Shown: positions 28,105 through 38,266, numbered from the stretch's first letter. The stretch is 64,000 bases of DNA from Rhodoferax saidenbachensis (GCF_001955715.1 NZ_CP019239.1:1302001-1366000); one strand, 5' to 3'. The notes: generated by a model not told the origin, from the letters alone. Made by a program: numbers and translations.

Positions 28105-28393
28105 TTACTTGCCTTTCAGGGGGTTCTTTCAACATACTCAAAACTTCTTGCACGTCCGCGCGGTCCAGTTCAGCGTCCACCTGGGCCAGCGATTTCCGTG
28201 CCAATTGCACATCCAGCAGATCGTTGTCACTCAGGTCCATCAGGGCGCCCAAGGCGTTGGCCTGCCTGACCGTCAACGACGCACCAAAGCGCTTGAAAAA
28301 CCGTTCGATCAGAAGATCGTTCTCCAGCAGACCGCGGCGGCATCGCCATACCAGCTTGCTGCGTGCCCGTTCGTCGATCAGTTCGTTGTCCAT
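28091..28393 (-). CDS. sdhE: Succinate dehydrogenase flavinylation factor SdhE
   Basis: About 100 residues. The [14 protein letters not shown] stretch contains the SdhE motif (R-G-x-x-E-x-D) needed for covalent FAD attachment to SdhA. The ATG at 28393 ([13 protein letters not shown]) is favoured; a GTG at 28411 would add six residues. It lies between sdhB and gltA, overlapping gltA by 14 bases, the usual betaproteobacterial order. Confidence 0.92.
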   Translation of the reverse strand: MDNELIDERARSKLVWRCRRGLLENDLLIERFFKRFGASLTVRQANALGALMDLSDNDLLDVQLARKSLAQVDAELDRADVQEVLSMLKEPPERQVNEIS

Positions 28394-28412
28394 GCACTCA
28401 GGATGCTGCACC

Positions 28413-29117
28413 TTAAACGGCGCGCAGCACCATCATTTCCTTGATCTTGCCAATTGCCTTGGTGGGGTTCAACCCCTTGGGGCAGACGTCCACGCAGTTC
28501 ATGATGGTGTGGCAGCGGAACAGGCGATAGGGATCTTCCAGATTGTCCAGTCGTTCGGCGGTGGCTTCATCGCGGCTGTCCGCGATGAAGCGGTAGGCCT
28601 GGAGCAGACCGGCGGGGCCGACGAACTTGTCGGGGTTCCACCAGAAGCTGGGGCAGCTCGTCGAACAGCTCGCGCACAGGATGCACTCGTACAGGCCGTT
28701 GAGCTCTTCACGCTCTTCGGGCGACTGCAGGCGTTCCTTTTCGGGCGGCACGTTGTCGTTGATCAGGTAGGGCTTGATCGAGTTGTATTGCTTGAAGAAC
28801 TGCGTCATGTCGACGATCAGGTCACGCACCACCGGCAGGCCGGGCAGGGGCTTCAGGATGATGTCGCCCTTGAGCGTAAGCATGTTGGTCAGGCAGGCCA
28901 GGCCGTTCTTGCCATTGATGTTCATGGCATCAGAACCACACACGCCTTCGCGGCATGAGCGGCGGAAGCTGATGGTGGGGTCCTGTGCCTTGAGCTTCAT
29001 CAGCGCATCCAGCAGCATGCGCTCGTGGCCATCCAGCTCCACTTCAATGGTCTGCATGTAGGGCTTGGCGTCGGTGTCCGGATCGTAGCGGTAGATCTTG
29101 AAAGTGCGTTTGGTCAT
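28413..29117 (-). CDS. sdhB: Succinate dehydrogenase iron-sulfur subunit
   Basis: 234 residues, the standard length. Cysteines for [2Fe-2S] are in SCREGVCGSDAMN and GLAC, for [4Fe-4S] in CILCASCSTSC, and for [3Fe-4S] in CHTIMNCVDVCPKGLNP. It relays electrons from SdhA to quinone. The ATG at 29117 is used because MTKRTFKIYRYDPD is the family N-terminus. Confidence 0.97.
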   Translation of the reverse strand: MTKRTFKIYRYDPDTDAKPYMQTIEVELDGHERMLLDALMKLKAQDPTISFRRSCREGVCGSDAMNINGKNGLACLTNMLTLKGDIILKPLPGLPVVRDLIVDMTQFFKQYNSIKPYLINDNVPPEKERLQSPEEREELNGLYECILCASCSTSCPSFWWNPDKFVGPAGLLQAYRFIADSRDEATAERLDNLEDPYRLFRCHTIMNCVDVCPKGLNPTKAIGKIKEMMVLRAV

Positions 29118-29143
29118 GGTGGTTCGCTCGGGTAGGTCCGGAT

Positions 29144-30931
29144 TTAGAAAGTACGCGTCTTCAGAGGCACGGAATCCACTGTCAGCGGCTTCATTTGCAC
29201 CGGCTTGTAGGCCAGGCGACTGCCTTCGCTGTACCACAGCGTGTGTTTGTGCCATTCGGTGTCGTTGCGACCGTTCGGGTGTTCGGGTGTGTCGCCGTAG
29301 TCGTCGACCGAGTGCGCGCCACGGCTTTCATGGCGTGCTGCGGCGGACACGATGGTGGCCTGCGCTGCTTCGATCAGGTTTTCCACTTCCAGCGCCTCGA
29401 TGCGGGCAGTGTTGAAAATCTTGGACTTGTCCTTGAGGCCGATGCTCTTCACCCGCTCGCGCAGAGCGGCGATCTTGGCGACGCCTTCGTCCATGATGGC
29501 CTGGGTGCGGAACACACCAGCGTGTTGCTGCATGGCGGCGCGCAGGTCGTTGGCCACGTCCTGGGCGTATTCACCGTCGGTCGCGTTGTCCAGACGTGCC
29601 ACGCGGGCCAGGGTCTGGTCTGCGGCATTGGCGGGCAGCGCCTTGTGGGTGCGGCTCTTGTTGAACTCGACGATATGGTTGCCGGCAGCGCGGCCAAATA
29701 CCAGCAAATCGAGCAGGGAGTTGGTGCCCAGGCGGTTGGCACCGTGCACGCTCACGCAGGAGCATTCGCCTACAGCGTACAAACCATTGACCACTTGGCT
29801 CTGGTTGTTGGCGTCTTGCGTGACGACCTGGCCGTGGATGTTGGTCGGAATGCCGCCCATCTGATAGTGGATGGTGGGCACCACGGGAATCGGTTCCTTG
29901 GTGATGTCGACGTTGGCGAAGTTGTGGCCGATCTCGAACACCGAAGGCAGGCGTTTCATGATGGACTCCACACCCAGGTGGGTCATGTCCAGCAGGATGT
30001 AGTCCTTGTTGGGGCCGCAGCCGCGGCCTTCCTTGATTTCCTGGTCCATGGAGCGGGACACGAAGTCGCGGGGGGCCAAGTCTTTCAGGGTAGGCGCATA
30101 ACGCTCCATGAAGCGTTCGCCATTGCTGTTGCGCAGAATCGCACCCTCGCCGCGGCAGCCTTCGGTCAGCAACACGCCGGCGCCGGCCACGCCGGTGGGG
30201 TGGAACTGCCAGAATTCCATGTCTTCCAGCGGGATACCAGCGCGTGCTGCCATGCCCAGTCCGTCACCGGTGTTGATGAAGGCGTTGGTGGAGGCGGCAA
30301 AGATGCGGCCTGCGCCGCCGGTCGCCAGCAGGGTGGTCTTGGCTTCCAGAATGTGGATGTCGCCGGTTTCCATTTCCAGTGCGGTCACACCAACCACGTC
30401 GCCATCAGCGTCGCGGATCAAATCGAGTGCCATCCATTCGACGAAGAAGCTGGTCTTGGCCGCCACGTTTTGCTGGTAGAGCGTGTGCAACATGGCGTGA
30501 CCTGTGCGGTCGGCTGCGGCGCAGGCGCGCTCTACGGCTTTTTCACCGTAGTTGGCGGTGTGACCGCCGAAGGGGCGCTGGTAAATCGTGCCATCGGGAT
30601 TGCGGTCGAACGGCATGCCCATGTGTTCCAGGTCGTAAACGACCTTGGGGGCTTCCCGGCACATGAATTCGATGGCGTCCTGGTCACCGAGCCAGTCGGA
30701 GCCCTTGACGGTGTCATAGAAGTGGTAGTGCCAGTTGTCCTCGTTCATGTTGCCGAGCGAGGCGCCAATGCCGCCTTGTGCAGCCACGGTGTGTGAACGG
30801 GTGGGGAATACTTTGGACAGCACGGCCACGTTGAGACCGGCACGTGCCAGTTGCAGCGAAGCGCGCATGCCGGAGCCACCAGCGCCGACGATGACAACGT
30901 CAAATTTTCTTTTGGATACGGAGGTAGACAT
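29144..30931 (-). CDS. sdhA: Succinate dehydrogenase flavoprotein subunit
   Basis: 595 residues. GAGGSGMRASLQLARAG binds FAD, the covalent FAD His lies in SHTVAAQGG near residue 47, and HPTGVAGAGVLLTEGCRGEG near residue 245 forms the substrate site. It oxidises succinate to fumarate on the cytoplasmic face of complex II. Twenty-six bases follow from sdhD. Confidence 0.97.
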   Translation of the reverse strand: MSTSVSKRKFDVVIVGAGGSGMRASLQLARAGLNVAVLSKVFPTRSHTVAAQGGIGASLGNMNEDNWHYHFYDTVKGSDWLGDQDAIEFMCREAPKVVYDLEHMGMPFDRNPDGTIYQRPFGGHTANYGEKAVERACAAADRTGHAMLHTLYQQNVAAKTSFFVEWMALDLIRDADGDVVGVTALEMETGDIHILEAKTTLLATGGAGRIFAASTNAFINTGDGLGMAARAGIPLEDMEFWQFHPTGVAGAGVLLTEGCRGEGAILRNSNGERFMERYAPTLKDLAPRDFVSRSMDQEIKEGRGCGPNKDYILLDMTHLGVESIMKRLPSVFEIGHNFANVDITKEPIPVVPTIHYQMGGIPTNIHGQVVTQDANNQSQVVNGLYAVGECSCVSVHGANRLGTNSLLDLLVFGRAAGNHIVEFNKSRTHKALPANAADQTLARVARLDNATDGEYAQDVANDLRAAMQQHAGVFRTQAIMDEGVAKIAALRERVKSIGLKDKSKIFNTARIEALEVENLIEAAQATIVSAAARHESRGAHSVDDYGDTPEHPNGRNDTEWHKHTLWYSEGSRLAYKPVQMKPLTVDSVPLKTRTF

Positions 30932-30957
30932 GAATTACAGCCTGAAGAAGCGGGCGC

Positions 30958-31323
30958 TCAAACGCGCCACAGAACCTGGATGGCCCAGCCGGCGCAGCCG
31001 ACCAGCCAGACGATGGAAAACACCTGCAGCGAGAGACGCAGTCCCACGGGTTTGATGTAGTCCATCCAGATATCGCGCATGCCGACCCACACGTGGTAGA
31101 GCAGGGCGACGATGACGGTGAAGGTCAGCACTTTCATCCATTGCGATGAAAAAATGCCAGCCCATTTGTCGTACCCAATGGGGCCTTTGGAGAAGATGAC
31201 TTGCGCCAGCACCACCAGGGTGAAAAGAGCCATCAGGGCGGCGGTCACGCGTTGGGCCAGCCAGTCGCGGAGTCCGTAATGTGCGCCAACGACGATGCGT
31301 TTGGAGCCGTAGTTCACTGCCAT
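30958..31323 (-). CDS. sdhD: Succinate dehydrogenase membrane anchor subunit
   Basis: 121 residues with three hydrophobic helices. An N-terminal GLRDWLAQRVTAALMALFTL and the YHVWVGMRDIWMDYIK segment (haem-ligand His and quinone-site residues) match SdhD of betaproteobacteria. It anchors complex II with SdhC. Confidence 0.93.
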   Translation of the reverse strand: MAVNYGSKRIVVGAHYGLRDWLAQRVTAALMALFTLVVLAQVIFSKGPIGYDKWAGIFSSQWMKVLTFTVIVALLYHVWVGMRDIWMDYIKPVGLRLSLQVFSIVWLVGCAGWAIQVLWRV

Positions 31324-31360
31324 GGTCAGGATTCCTTGTTGTTATGGGGTGTGGTCGGGC

Positions 31361-31804
31361 TTAGTACAGGCCAAACAGCTTGGCGCCCAGAATCGCCGTG
31401 AGGCCCAGGCTCAAAGCCAGGGTCACGATAGCGGAGCTGCGGCCAAATTCTTTGCTCACCGCGTGGTTGACGTCCATCCACAGGTGGCGCAGGCCGGCGA
31501 TGAAGTGGTGCAGGTAGGCCCAGATCAGGGACAGCGCCACGAGTTTGAAGAACCAGCCGGGCACAAATCCAAGGCCGATAGTGAAGGCACTGCTGAATTT
31601 GGCGAATGAGATTTCCGACGTGATGGAGGTGTCAAACATCCAGATGATGAAAGGCATCAGCACAAACATCAGCGCGCCGCTGACGCGGTGCAGGATGGAG
31701 ACCCAACCAGCGGGCGGCAGGCGGTAGGTAGGGAGATCGGTCAGCGCGTTGATGTTGCGAAATTCCGGGCGTTTGGCGCGGGGGGAGGAGGCAAGCTCAG
31801 TCAT
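31361..31804 (-). CDS. sdhC: Succinate dehydrogenase cytochrome b556 subunit
   Basis: 147 residues, three membrane helices. The signature RPLSPHLxIY is replaced by LPTYRLPPAGWVSILHRVSG, which retains the S-x-x-H-R-x-x-G quinone-site motif; HHFIAGLRHLWMD carries the haem ligand His. First gene of the sdh operon. The 106-bp gap to gntR upstream must hold its promoter; I see only an AT-rich TAATTACATAACAG-like stretch, not a clear sigma70 pair. Confidence 0.93.
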   Translation of the reverse strand: MTELASSPRAKRPEFRNINALTDLPTYRLPPAGWVSILHRVSGALMFVLMPFIIWMFDTSITSEISFAKFSSAFTIGLGFVPGWFFKLVALSLIWAYLHHFIAGLRHLWMDVNHAVSKEFGRSSAIVTLALSLGLTAILGAKLFGLY

Positions 31805-31910
31805 GCGGATGGGCTTTCTTGGATGTAACTGTTATGTAATTATTCAAACGACAGACCAAAATTCTATTGCACCGCATCAATCTGACTGCGGACTTGCGTC
31901 AAATGACCTG

Positions 31911-32771
31911 TCAATTTAGCGTATTTCGATAGTAGTGTGTATCGGTCAAGTACAGGCCGCGGCGCATTTCCATGGGCGTGTCGTTGTAAGTGTAGGCTGT
32001 GCGTTCCACACTCAGCAGCGGTGTTTGGCTGTTGACTTGCAGCAGTGCGCATTGCTCTGTATCTGGAAGCACGGCGCGGATTTTTTCTTCGGCGCGCACC
32101 ATGCGCACGCCAAATTCGGTTTCAAACAGCGCATACATCGGGCCATCGTAGTCGCGCAGGCGCTCGGCGGTCAGGCCTTTGAAGGGCGTGCCGGGCAGCC
32201 ACAAATCCTCCAGAATCGTCGGCACCTTGGCAAATGAGAGGACGCGGCGCACCTGCAGCACGGCGTCACCTTGGCGAAGCGCCAGCGCGCGCGCTACGTC
32301 GGTGGACGCACGCAAACGCTTGCAGTCGATGATTTGGCGCTGTGCCGGGCCTTCGCTGTTGGGATCACCGTTGTCGGGGAAGAGTTTGAGGAAGCGGTAC
32401 TGGACATGGTGCTCGGCATGGGTAGCCACAAACGTGCCCTTGCCCTGGCGGCGTACCAACAGGTTTTCTGCGGCCAGTTCATCGATGGCTTTGCGCACCG
32501 TGCCCTGGCTGACCTTGAAGCGGGCGGCGAGGTCCATTTCACTGGGAATGGCCGTGCTGGGCTTCCATTCGCCCGACTGCAGGCTTTGTAGCATCAGTAC
32601 CTTGATTTGCTGGTACAGCGGGCTGAAGGCGGGGGTCGCTGCGGAAGCCGCAGGCGCACCCACTGGAGCGCTGGCAGGCGCTGCGCTTTCACTGGGTGGC
32701 GGGGGCGTTGCGGTCATGACGGGGGTTTCAGTGGTCAGCTTGAAGTCAGGCGCGGATGGATGTGGAATCAT
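31911..32771 (-). CDS. GntR-family regulator, HutC subfamily (UTRA domain)
   Basis: 286 residues. An Ala/Pro-rich N-terminal tail of about 45 residues precedes the GntR winged helix (FSPLYQQIKVLMLQSLQSGEW ... EMDLAARFKVSQGTVRKAIDEL) and a C-terminal UTRA ligand domain ending EMRRGLYLTDTHYY. It is divergent from mdh and upstream of sdhC in the same direction, so it is a strong positional candidate for control of these TCA genes. A palindrome overlaps its start region, consistent with autoregulation. Confidence 0.9.
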   Translation of the reverse strand: MIPHPSAPDFKLTTETPVMTATPPPPSESAAPASAPVGAPAASAATPAFSPLYQQIKVLMLQSLQSGEWKPSTAIPSEMDLAARFKVSQGTVRKAIDELAAENLLVRRQGKGTFVATHAEHHVQYRFLKLFPDNGDPNSEGPAQRQIIDCKRLRASTDVARALALRQGDAVLQVRRVLSFAKVPTILEDLWLPGTPFKGLTAERLRDYDGPMYALFETEFGVRMVRAEEKIRAVLPDTEQCALLQVNSQTPLLSVERTAYTYNDTPMEMRRGLYLTDTHYYRNTLN

Positions 32772-32772
32772 A

Positions 32773-32792
32773 TCTTATATAAGACATAAGAC
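32773..32792. promoter_or_regulatory. Candidate GntR operator in the gntR-mdh divergent region
   Basis: A perfect 12-bp palindrome TCTTATATAAGA (32773-32784) is continued by two contiguous copies of ATAAGAC (32779-32785 and 32786-32792). It lies one base upstream of the gntR start codon and just upstream of the mdh -35 box, where binding could repress both genes. Confidence 0.6.
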
Positions 32793-32795
32793 AAA

Positions 32796-32825
32796 TTGAC
32801 TTCGGGCGGAAATCGGGAGTAAACT
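32796..32825 (+). promoter_or_regulatory. Candidate sigma70 promoter for mdh
   Basis: TTGACT (32796-32801), an 18-base spacer and TAAACT (32820-32825). It lies about 90 bases upstream of the mdh start and abuts the palindromic operator. Confidence 0.5.
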
Positions 32826-32920
32826 TGCCCGCATTCTGCAGGGCTCCACCCGTTTTGTGTGAAGCCGTTGTCAGTCACCGCTTTCCCAACACTTTTACAA
32901 CCCTTCCTGGAGTTCTCACC

Positions 32921-33907
32921 ATGAGCAAGAAGCCTGTTCGCGTTGCCGTTACCGGAGCCGCCGGTCAAATTGGATACGCCATTCTGTTCCGCATCGCCTC
33001 TGGCGAAATGCTGGGCAAAGACCAGCCTGTGGTGTTGAGCCTGCTGGAAGTTCCCATGGAAAAAGCCCAGCAAGCCCTGCAAGGCGTGATCATGGAGCTG
33101 CAAGACTGCGCATTCCCCCTGTTGGTGGGTATCGAAGCGCACAGCGACCCCCTGACCGCGTTCAAGGATGTGGACTACGCACTGCTAATCGGTTCGCGCC
33201 CCCGCGGCCCCGGCATGGAACGCGCCGAACTGCTGGCCGTCAACGCCGAAATTTTCACCGCCCAAGGCAAGGCCCTGGACAAGGTTGCCAGCCGCAATGT
33301 CAAGGTGCTGGTCGTTGGCAACCCTGCCAACACCAATGCCTACATCGCCATGAAGAGTGCACCGAGCCTGCCACGCAAGAACTTCACCGCCATGCTGCGC
33401 CTGGACCACAACCGCGCGCTGAGCCAGATCGCTGCCAAGACCGGCAAGGCCGTGGCCGACATCGAAAAGATGACCGTGTGGGGCAACCACTCGCCAACGA
33501 TGTACGCCGACTACCGCTTCGCCACCATCAAGGGTGAAAGCGTCAAGACGATGATCAACGACGAAGTCTGGAACAAAGACACCTTCCTGCCCACCGTGGG
33601 CAAGCGCGGTGCGGCCATCATCGCGGCCCGTGGCGTGTCTTCCGCCGCATCGGCTGCCAACGCGGCCATCGACCACATGCGCGATTGGGCTCTGGGCACC
33701 AATGGCAAGTGGGTCACCATGGGTATTCCTTCGGATGGCCAGTACGGTATCCCCAAGGACACCATGTTCGGTTTTGCTGTGACCTGCGAAGGTGGCGAGT
33801 ACAAGTTGGTCGAAGGCCTGGAAGTGGACGCGTTCTCGCAAGAGCGTATCAACGTCACGCTGAAAGAGCTGCAAGACGAGCAAGCTGGCGTCGCCCACTT
33901 GCTGTAA
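32921..33907 (+). CDS. mdh: Malate dehydrogenase
   Basis: 328 residues. [19 protein letters not shown] binds [15 protein letters not shown] and the catalytic [10 protein letters not shown] with [21 protein letters not shown] identify the cytosolic-type malate dehydrogenase common in betaproteobacteria. The ATG at 32921 has a GGAG site and the right N-terminus ([10 protein letters not shown]). It starts a rightward run with the CitE-like gene, a secreted protein and acnB. Confidence 0.97.
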   Translation: MSKKPVRVAVTGAAGQIGYAILFRIASGEMLGKDQPVVLSLLEVPMEKAQQALQGVIMELQDCAFPLLVGIEAHSDPLTAFKDVDYALLIGSRPRGPGMERAELLAVNAEIFTAQGKALDKVASRNVKVLVVGNPANTNAYIAMKSAPSLPRKNFTAMLRLDHNRALSQIAAKTGKAVADIEKMTVWGNHSPTMYADYRFATIKGESVKTMINDEVWNKDTFLPTVGKRGAAIIAARGVSSAASAANAAIDHMRDWALGTNGKWVTMGIPSDGQYGIPKDTMFGFAVTCEGGEYKLVEGLEVDAFSQERINVTLKELQDEQAGVAHLL

Positions 33908-33919
33908 TCGGCTGCTACA

Positions 33920-34972
33920 GTGGCCCATCCGCGCAACGTACTCTTAGGCGCCCAGGGCGCAGCAGGTTTGTTACCTGTGTGCGACCACTACAGCGGCGTG
34001 GAGGCGCGGATGGTCAAAAGCCTGCAACTGCAGGCCGAGATGATGGAGGAATTTGGGGCCTGCGTCTTTGACGTGACCCTGGACTGCGAGGACGGCGCCC
34101 CGGTGGGCGGCGAAGTTGATCATGCAAATATGGTCGTGGCCCTCGCCAATACTGCGCAAGCAGCTCCTGATTTGATAGCAAATGTGGTGCCGCGCCGTGT
34201 CGGCGCTCGGCTACATGCCGTGGACCACCCGGCATTTGCCTCGGATGTACAGATCGTGCTGGGCGGTGCCGCCAAGGCCCTGAGCTACATCATGGTGCCC
34301 AAGGTCGAATCCATCGCCGATGTGGAGCGCGCCGTTGCCGCCATTGATGCGGCCGCCTGGGGCGTGCGGTCCACGCCTGTGCCTTTGCATGTACTGATTG
34401 AGTCTCCCGCTGCCGTGCAACAGGCATTTGAGATTGCGGCGCATCCTCGGGTGGAGTCTATCAGTTTTGGGCTGATGGATTTTGTGTCGTCCCACGGCGG
34501 GGCCATTCCGGCGTCGGCCATGGGCGTGCGTGCTGCGGGTGATATGGATTCTTTCGACCAGTTTCACCACCCGTTGGTGCTGCGCGCCAAGACAGATATC
34601 TCCAGTGCCTGCCATGCATATGGCAAGGTGCCTTCGCATTGTGTGGTGACGGAATTCAAGGACACGGCCATCTTGCAGCGCGCTGCCCGCATGGCGTCGC
34701 AGGCGCTGGGCTACACCCGCATGTGGAGCATCCACCCCGACCAGATACGCCCGATATTGGAAGCATTTTCGCCGTCGACCGAAGAGGTGGAGCAGGCCAG
34801 CGACATCGTGCTGCAGGCGCAAAAGCAGGAATGGGCGCCTATCGCGGTGCGCGGCAAGCTGCATGACCGTGCGAGTTACCGCTACTTCTGGCAGGTGCTG
34901 GAGCGGGCGCACCAGACCGGCCGCAATATGCCGAACGCAGTGCAAGCGTATTTTTCAGCCCCTGTGCATTAA
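33920..34972 (+). CDS. HpcH/HpaI/CitE-family CoA-ester lyase
   Basis: 350 residues. A TIM barrel with [15 protein letters not shown] (metal-binding Glu/Asp region) and [27 protein letters not shown] and [13 protein letters not shown], matching the malyl-CoA/citryl-CoA lyase superfamily. No other citrate-lyase subunits are nearby, so it is likely a stand-alone lyase for malyl-CoA or a related ester; the exact substrate is unknown. The start is GTG at 33920, 12 bases after mdh. Residues about 77-88 ([11 protein letters not shown]) are encoded by a copy of repeat family 1. Confidence 0.85.
   Translation: MAHPRNVLLGAQGAAGLLPVCDHYSGVEARMVKSLQLQAEMMEEFGACVFDVTLDCEDGAPVGGEVDHANMVVALANTAQAAPDLIANVVPRRVGARLHAVDHPAFASDVQIVLGGAAKALSYIMVPKVESIADVERAVAAIDAAAWGVRSTPVPLHVLIESPAAVQQAFEIAAHPRVESISFGLMDFVSSHGGAIPASAMGVRAAGDMDSFDQFHHPLVLRAKTDISSACHAYGKVPSHCVVTEFKDTAILQRAARMASQALGYTRMWSIHPDQIRPILEAFSPSTEEVEQASDIVLQAQKQEWAPIAVRGKLHDRASYRYFWQVLERAHQTGRNMPNAVQAYFSAPVH
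34150..34182 (+). repeat. Dispersed repeat family 1, copy 6 (inside CitE-like gene)
   Basis: TACTGCGCAAGCAGCTCCTG then ATTTGATAGCAAATG matches the right half of the family. It reads in frame on the sense strand of the CoA-ester lyase gene; the left half, if present from about 34125, is too diverged to be sure. Confidence 0.7.
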
Positions 34973-34987
34973 CGAGGACAAAACACC

Positions 34988-35539
34988 ATGTTCAAACGGA
35001 TTCTCTGGAGTGTGTTGCTTGTGCTGCCATCACTGGTACTGGCACAGACGGCAACTAAGGCGCCATCGGCCAAAATGCGGGCCCTCAAGGTGCCTGCCGC
35101 GGAGGCATTGCCCCTGACAGAGTTGTCTGCCGAGCATTTGCTGGTGGCCCAGAAGGTGCTTGTGGGCGCCATACCTTGTGAGCTGTCCAATACGGTGGCC
35201 ATTGCTCCCCATGCCGAGTCGCCTGGTCGTTTCCTGTTGACGATAGGGCGGCAGCAGCATGTCATGGAGCCCGTGCTGACCAGCACCGGCGCTGTGCGCC
35301 TGGAGAATGCAGCGTCCGGCATGGTGTGGCTGCAACTGACCAACAAGTCCATGCTGATGGACCATAAGCAGGGAAAACGTGTGGCAGACGGCTGTATGAC
35401 ACCCGGGCAGCAACTGGTGGCTGAGGCCATGGAGCGTACCCCTCCGCCCGGTCTACTGGACCCCGTGGTCGTAGCCCAGCCCGCTGACGAAGTGAAACCG
35501 CAGGCAGGCCCCCAAACGGTGGTGACTGCTACCAAATAA
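34988..35539 (+). CDS. Secreted protein of unknown function
   Basis: 183 residues. A signal peptide (MFKRILWSVLLVLPSLVLAQ, cleavage after LA/Q) leads a mature domain with two cysteines (AIPCEL and DGCMTPG), suggesting one disulfide, and a Pro/Thr-rich tail. No family is recognised. It lies 15 bases after the CitE-like gene and 64 before acnB, within the TCA run, which suggests conserved co-expression but gives no function. Its last codons lie in a reverse copy of repeat family 1. Confidence 0.75.
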   Translation: MFKRILWSVLLVLPSLVLAQTATKAPSAKMRALKVPAAEALPLTELSAEHLLVAQKVLVGAIPCELSNTVAIAPHAESPGRFLLTIGRQQHVMEPVLTSTGAVRLENAASGMVWLQLTNKSMLMDHKQGKRVADGCMTPGQQLVAEAMERTPPPGLLDPVVVAQPADEVKPQAGPQTVVTATK

Positions 35540-35560
35540 ATAGCTGGCTGCGCAATATTG
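35524..35560 (-). repeat. Dispersed repeat family 1, copy 7 (partial)
   Basis: Minus strand: ATATTGCGCAGCCAGCTATT, then TATTTGGTAGCAGT. It spans the stop codon of the secreted-protein gene (35537-35539) and ends about 45 bases before acnB. Confidence 0.62.
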
Positions 35561-35603
35561 ACGCGGCCTTTACTGTGTTTTGTTTTAAGAAGGAGTGAGA
35601 ACC

Positions 35604-38213
35604 ATGTTGCAAGCCTACCGAGACCATGTGGCCGAACGCGCCGCTTTGGGCATCCCCCCACTGCCCCTGTCTGCCAAGCAGACCGGTGAGCTGATTGAAC
35701 TCCTGAAGGCGCCCCCCAAAGGTGAAGAAGCGACGTTGGTTGAACTGATCACGCACCGCGTTCCCGCCGGTGTGGATGATGCTGCCAAGGTCAAGGCCAG
35801 CTACCTGGCCGCCGTGGCGCATGGCACCGAAGAATGCACACTGATCTCCCGTGCGCGCGCTACCGAACTGCTGGGCACCATGCTGGGCGGCTACAACATC
35901 AGCCCGTTGGTGGACTTGCTGGATGACGCGGCGGTTGCTTCGCAAGCCGCTGAAGCCTTGAAGAAAACCCTGCTGATGTTTGACCAGTTCCATGACGTCA
36001 AGGAAAAGGCCGACAAGGGCAATGCATTCGCCAAGGCCGTGCTGCAAAGCTGGGCCGACGCCGAATGGTTCACCAGCCGCCCCGAAGTCCCGCAAAGCAT
36101 CACCGTGTCCATCCTGAAGGTGACCGGCGAAACCAATACCGACGACCTGTCCCCCGCGCCCGACGCCTGGAGCCGCCCCGACATCCCGCTGCACGCTTTG
36201 GCGATGCTGAAGAACAAGCGCGACGGCATCACACCCGAAGAAGACGGCAAGCGCGGTCCGATCAAGTTCATCGAAGACCTGCGTGCGCGCGGCAACCTGG
36301 TGGCTTATGTCGGTGACGTGGTCGGTACGGGTTCGTCCCGCAAGTCCGCGACCAACTCCGTGTTGTGGTTCACCGGCGAAGACATTCCCTACGTGCCGAA
36401 CAAGCGCTTTGGTGGCGTCTGCCTGGGCACCAAGATTGCGCCCATCTTCTACAACACGATGGAAGACGCAGGCGCGCTGCCGATCGAGCTGGACGTGAGC
36501 CAGATGAACATGGGCGATGTGGTCGAGTTGCTGCCTTACGCGGGCAAGGCGCTGAAGGATGGCAAGGTGATTGCCGAGTTCACGGTCAAGAGCGATGTGC
36601 TGTTTGATGAAGTGCGTGCCGGTGGCCGTATTCCTTTGATCATTGGTCGTGGCCTGACCGCCAAGGCGCGCGAAGCCCTGGGCTTGGCACCTTCGACTTT
36701 GTTCCGTTTGCCAACCAACCCTGAAGACACCAAGAAGGGCTTCAGCCTGGCGCAAAAGATGGTGGGGCGTGCTTGCGGTCTGCCGGTGGTCGATGGCGAA
36801 CAGCAGGGCGTGCGCCCTGGCACCTATTGCGAACCCAAGATGACATCCGTAGGCTCGCAAGACACGACCGGTCCGATGACTCGCGACGAACTGAAAGACT
36901 TGGCCTGCCTGGGCTTCAGCGCAGATCTGGTGATGCAATCGTTCTGCCACACCGCCGCTTATCCCAAGCCCGTGGACGTGAAGATGCACCACGAGTTGCC
37001 GGACTTCATCAGCACCCGCGGCGGCATTTCGCTGCGCCCAGGTGACGGTGTGATCCACTCCTGGCTGAACCGCCTGCTGCTGCCCGACACCGTCGGAACC
37101 GGTGGCGATAGCCATACGCGTTTCCCTATCGGTATCAGCTTCCCCGCAGGCTCCGGCTTGGTGGCGTTTGCTGCCGCCACCGGCGTGATGCCGCTGGACA
37201 TGCCTGAATCCGTGTTGGTGCGTTTCAAAGGCAAGATGCAAAACGGCGTGACCCTGCGTGACCTGGTCAACGCGATCCCGCTGTACGCGATCAAGGCGGG
37301 TCTGTTGACTGTCGAGAAGAAGGGCAAGAAGAACATCTTCTCAGGCCGCATTCTCGAAATCGAGGGTCTGCCAGACCTGAAAGTCGAGCAGGCGTTTGAG
37401 CTGTCTGATGCGTCCGCTGAGCGTTCTGCTGCTGGCTGCACGGTGCACCTGAACAAAGAGCCCATCATTGAGTACATCAACAGCAACATCACCATGATGA
37501 AGTGGATGATTGCCAATGGCTACGCCGATGCCCGCACGCTCGCCCGCCGCATTGCTGCGCAAGAAGCCTGGCTGAAGGACCCGCAATTGCTGAAGGGCGA
37601 TGACGATGCCGATTACGCTGCGGTGATCGAAATCGATCTGGCCGACATCCACGAACCTATCGTGGCCTGCCCGAACGATCCGGACGATGTGAAAACATTG
37701 GCCGACGTCGCTGGTGCCAAGATCGACGAAGTGTTCATCGGCTCCTGCATGACCAACATCGGCCACTTCCGTGCGGCTTCCAAGCTGCTGGAAAACAAGC
37801 GCGATATCCCGGTCAAGCTGTGGGTCGCCCCACCGACCAAGATGGACGCCAAACAACTCAGCGACGAGGGCCACTACGGTGTGCTGGGCAGCGCTGGTGC
37901 GCGCATGGAAATGCCGGGCTGTAGTTTGTGCATGGGCAACCAGGCCCAGGTCAAGGAGGGCGCGACGGTGTTCTCCACTTCCACCCGCAACTTCCCCAAC
38001 CGCTTGGGCAAGAACAGCAATGTGTATCTGGGTTCCGCCGAACTAGCCGCGATCTGCTCCAAGCTGGGCCGCATTCCGACCAAGGAAGAGTACCTGGCCG
38101 ACATGGGCGTGTTGACCGCTGCCAGCGACAAGGTGTACCAGTACTTGAACTTTGACAAGATTGATGACTACACCGAGTCTGCGGCAACTGTGAAGGATGG
38201 TGTGGCCGCATAA
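35604..38213 (+). CDS. acnB: Bifunctional aconitate hydratase 2 / 2-methylisocitrate dehydratase
   Basis: 869 residues. AcnB order: an N-terminal HEAT-like domain, the swivel domain ([20 protein letters not shown]), then the [4Fe-4S] domains with [14 protein letters not shown] and [12 protein letters not shown] cysteine ligands. A clean AAGGAG site precedes ATG 35604. It isomerises citrate to isocitrate and, in many bacteria, acts in the methylcitrate cycle. It completes the mdh-led TCA run. Confidence 0.97.
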   Translation: MLQAYRDHVAERAALGIPPLPLSAKQTGELIELLKAPPKGEEATLVELITHRVPAGVDDAAKVKASYLAAVAHGTEECTLISRARATELLGTMLGGYNISPLVDLLDDAAVASQAAEALKKTLLMFDQFHDVKEKADKGNAFAKAVLQSWADAEWFTSRPEVPQSITVSILKVTGETNTDDLSPAPDAWSRPDIPLHALAMLKNKRDGITPEEDGKRGPIKFIEDLRARGNLVAYVGDVVGTGSSRKSATNSVLWFTGEDIPYVPNKRFGGVCLGTKIAPIFYNTMEDAGALPIELDVSQMNMGDVVELLPYAGKALKDGKVIAEFTVKSDVLFDEVRAGGRIPLIIGRGLTAKAREALGLAPSTLFRLPTNPEDTKKGFSLAQKMVGRACGLPVVDGEQQGVRPGTYCEPKMTSVGSQDTTGPMTRDELKDLACLGFSADLVMQSFCHTAAYPKPVDVKMHHELPDFISTRGGISLRPGDGVIHSWLNRLLLPDTVGTGGDSHTRFPIGISFPAGSGLVAFAAATGVMPLDMPESVLVRFKGKMQNGVTLRDLVNAIPLYAIKAGLLTVEKKGKKNIFSGRILEIEGLPDLKVEQAFELSDASAERSAAGCTVHLNKEPIIEYINSNITMMKWMIANGYADARTLARRIAAQEAWLKDPQLLKGDDDADYAAVIEIDLADIHEPIVACPNDPDDVKTLADVAGAKIDEVFIGSCMTNIGHFRAASKLLENKRDIPVKLWVAPPTKMDAKQLSDEGHYGVLGSAGARMEMPGCSLCMGNQAQVKEGATVFSTSTRNFPNRLGKNSNVYLGSAELAAICSKLGRIPTKEEYLADMGVLTAASDKVYQYLNFDKIDDYTESAATVKDGVAA

Positions 38214-38231
38214 GGCACTCGCCTGTTTCGC

Positions 38232-38266
38232 AAGGGCCCGCTGATGTAAATCACGGGCCCTTTTTC
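38232..38266 (+). terminator. Intrinsic terminator after acnB
   Basis: AAGGGCCCG (38232-38240) pairs with CGGGCCCTT (38254-38262), with a small extra TGAT/ATCA pairing in the loop and a following T run. It lies 18 bases after the acnB stop. Confidence 0.88.
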
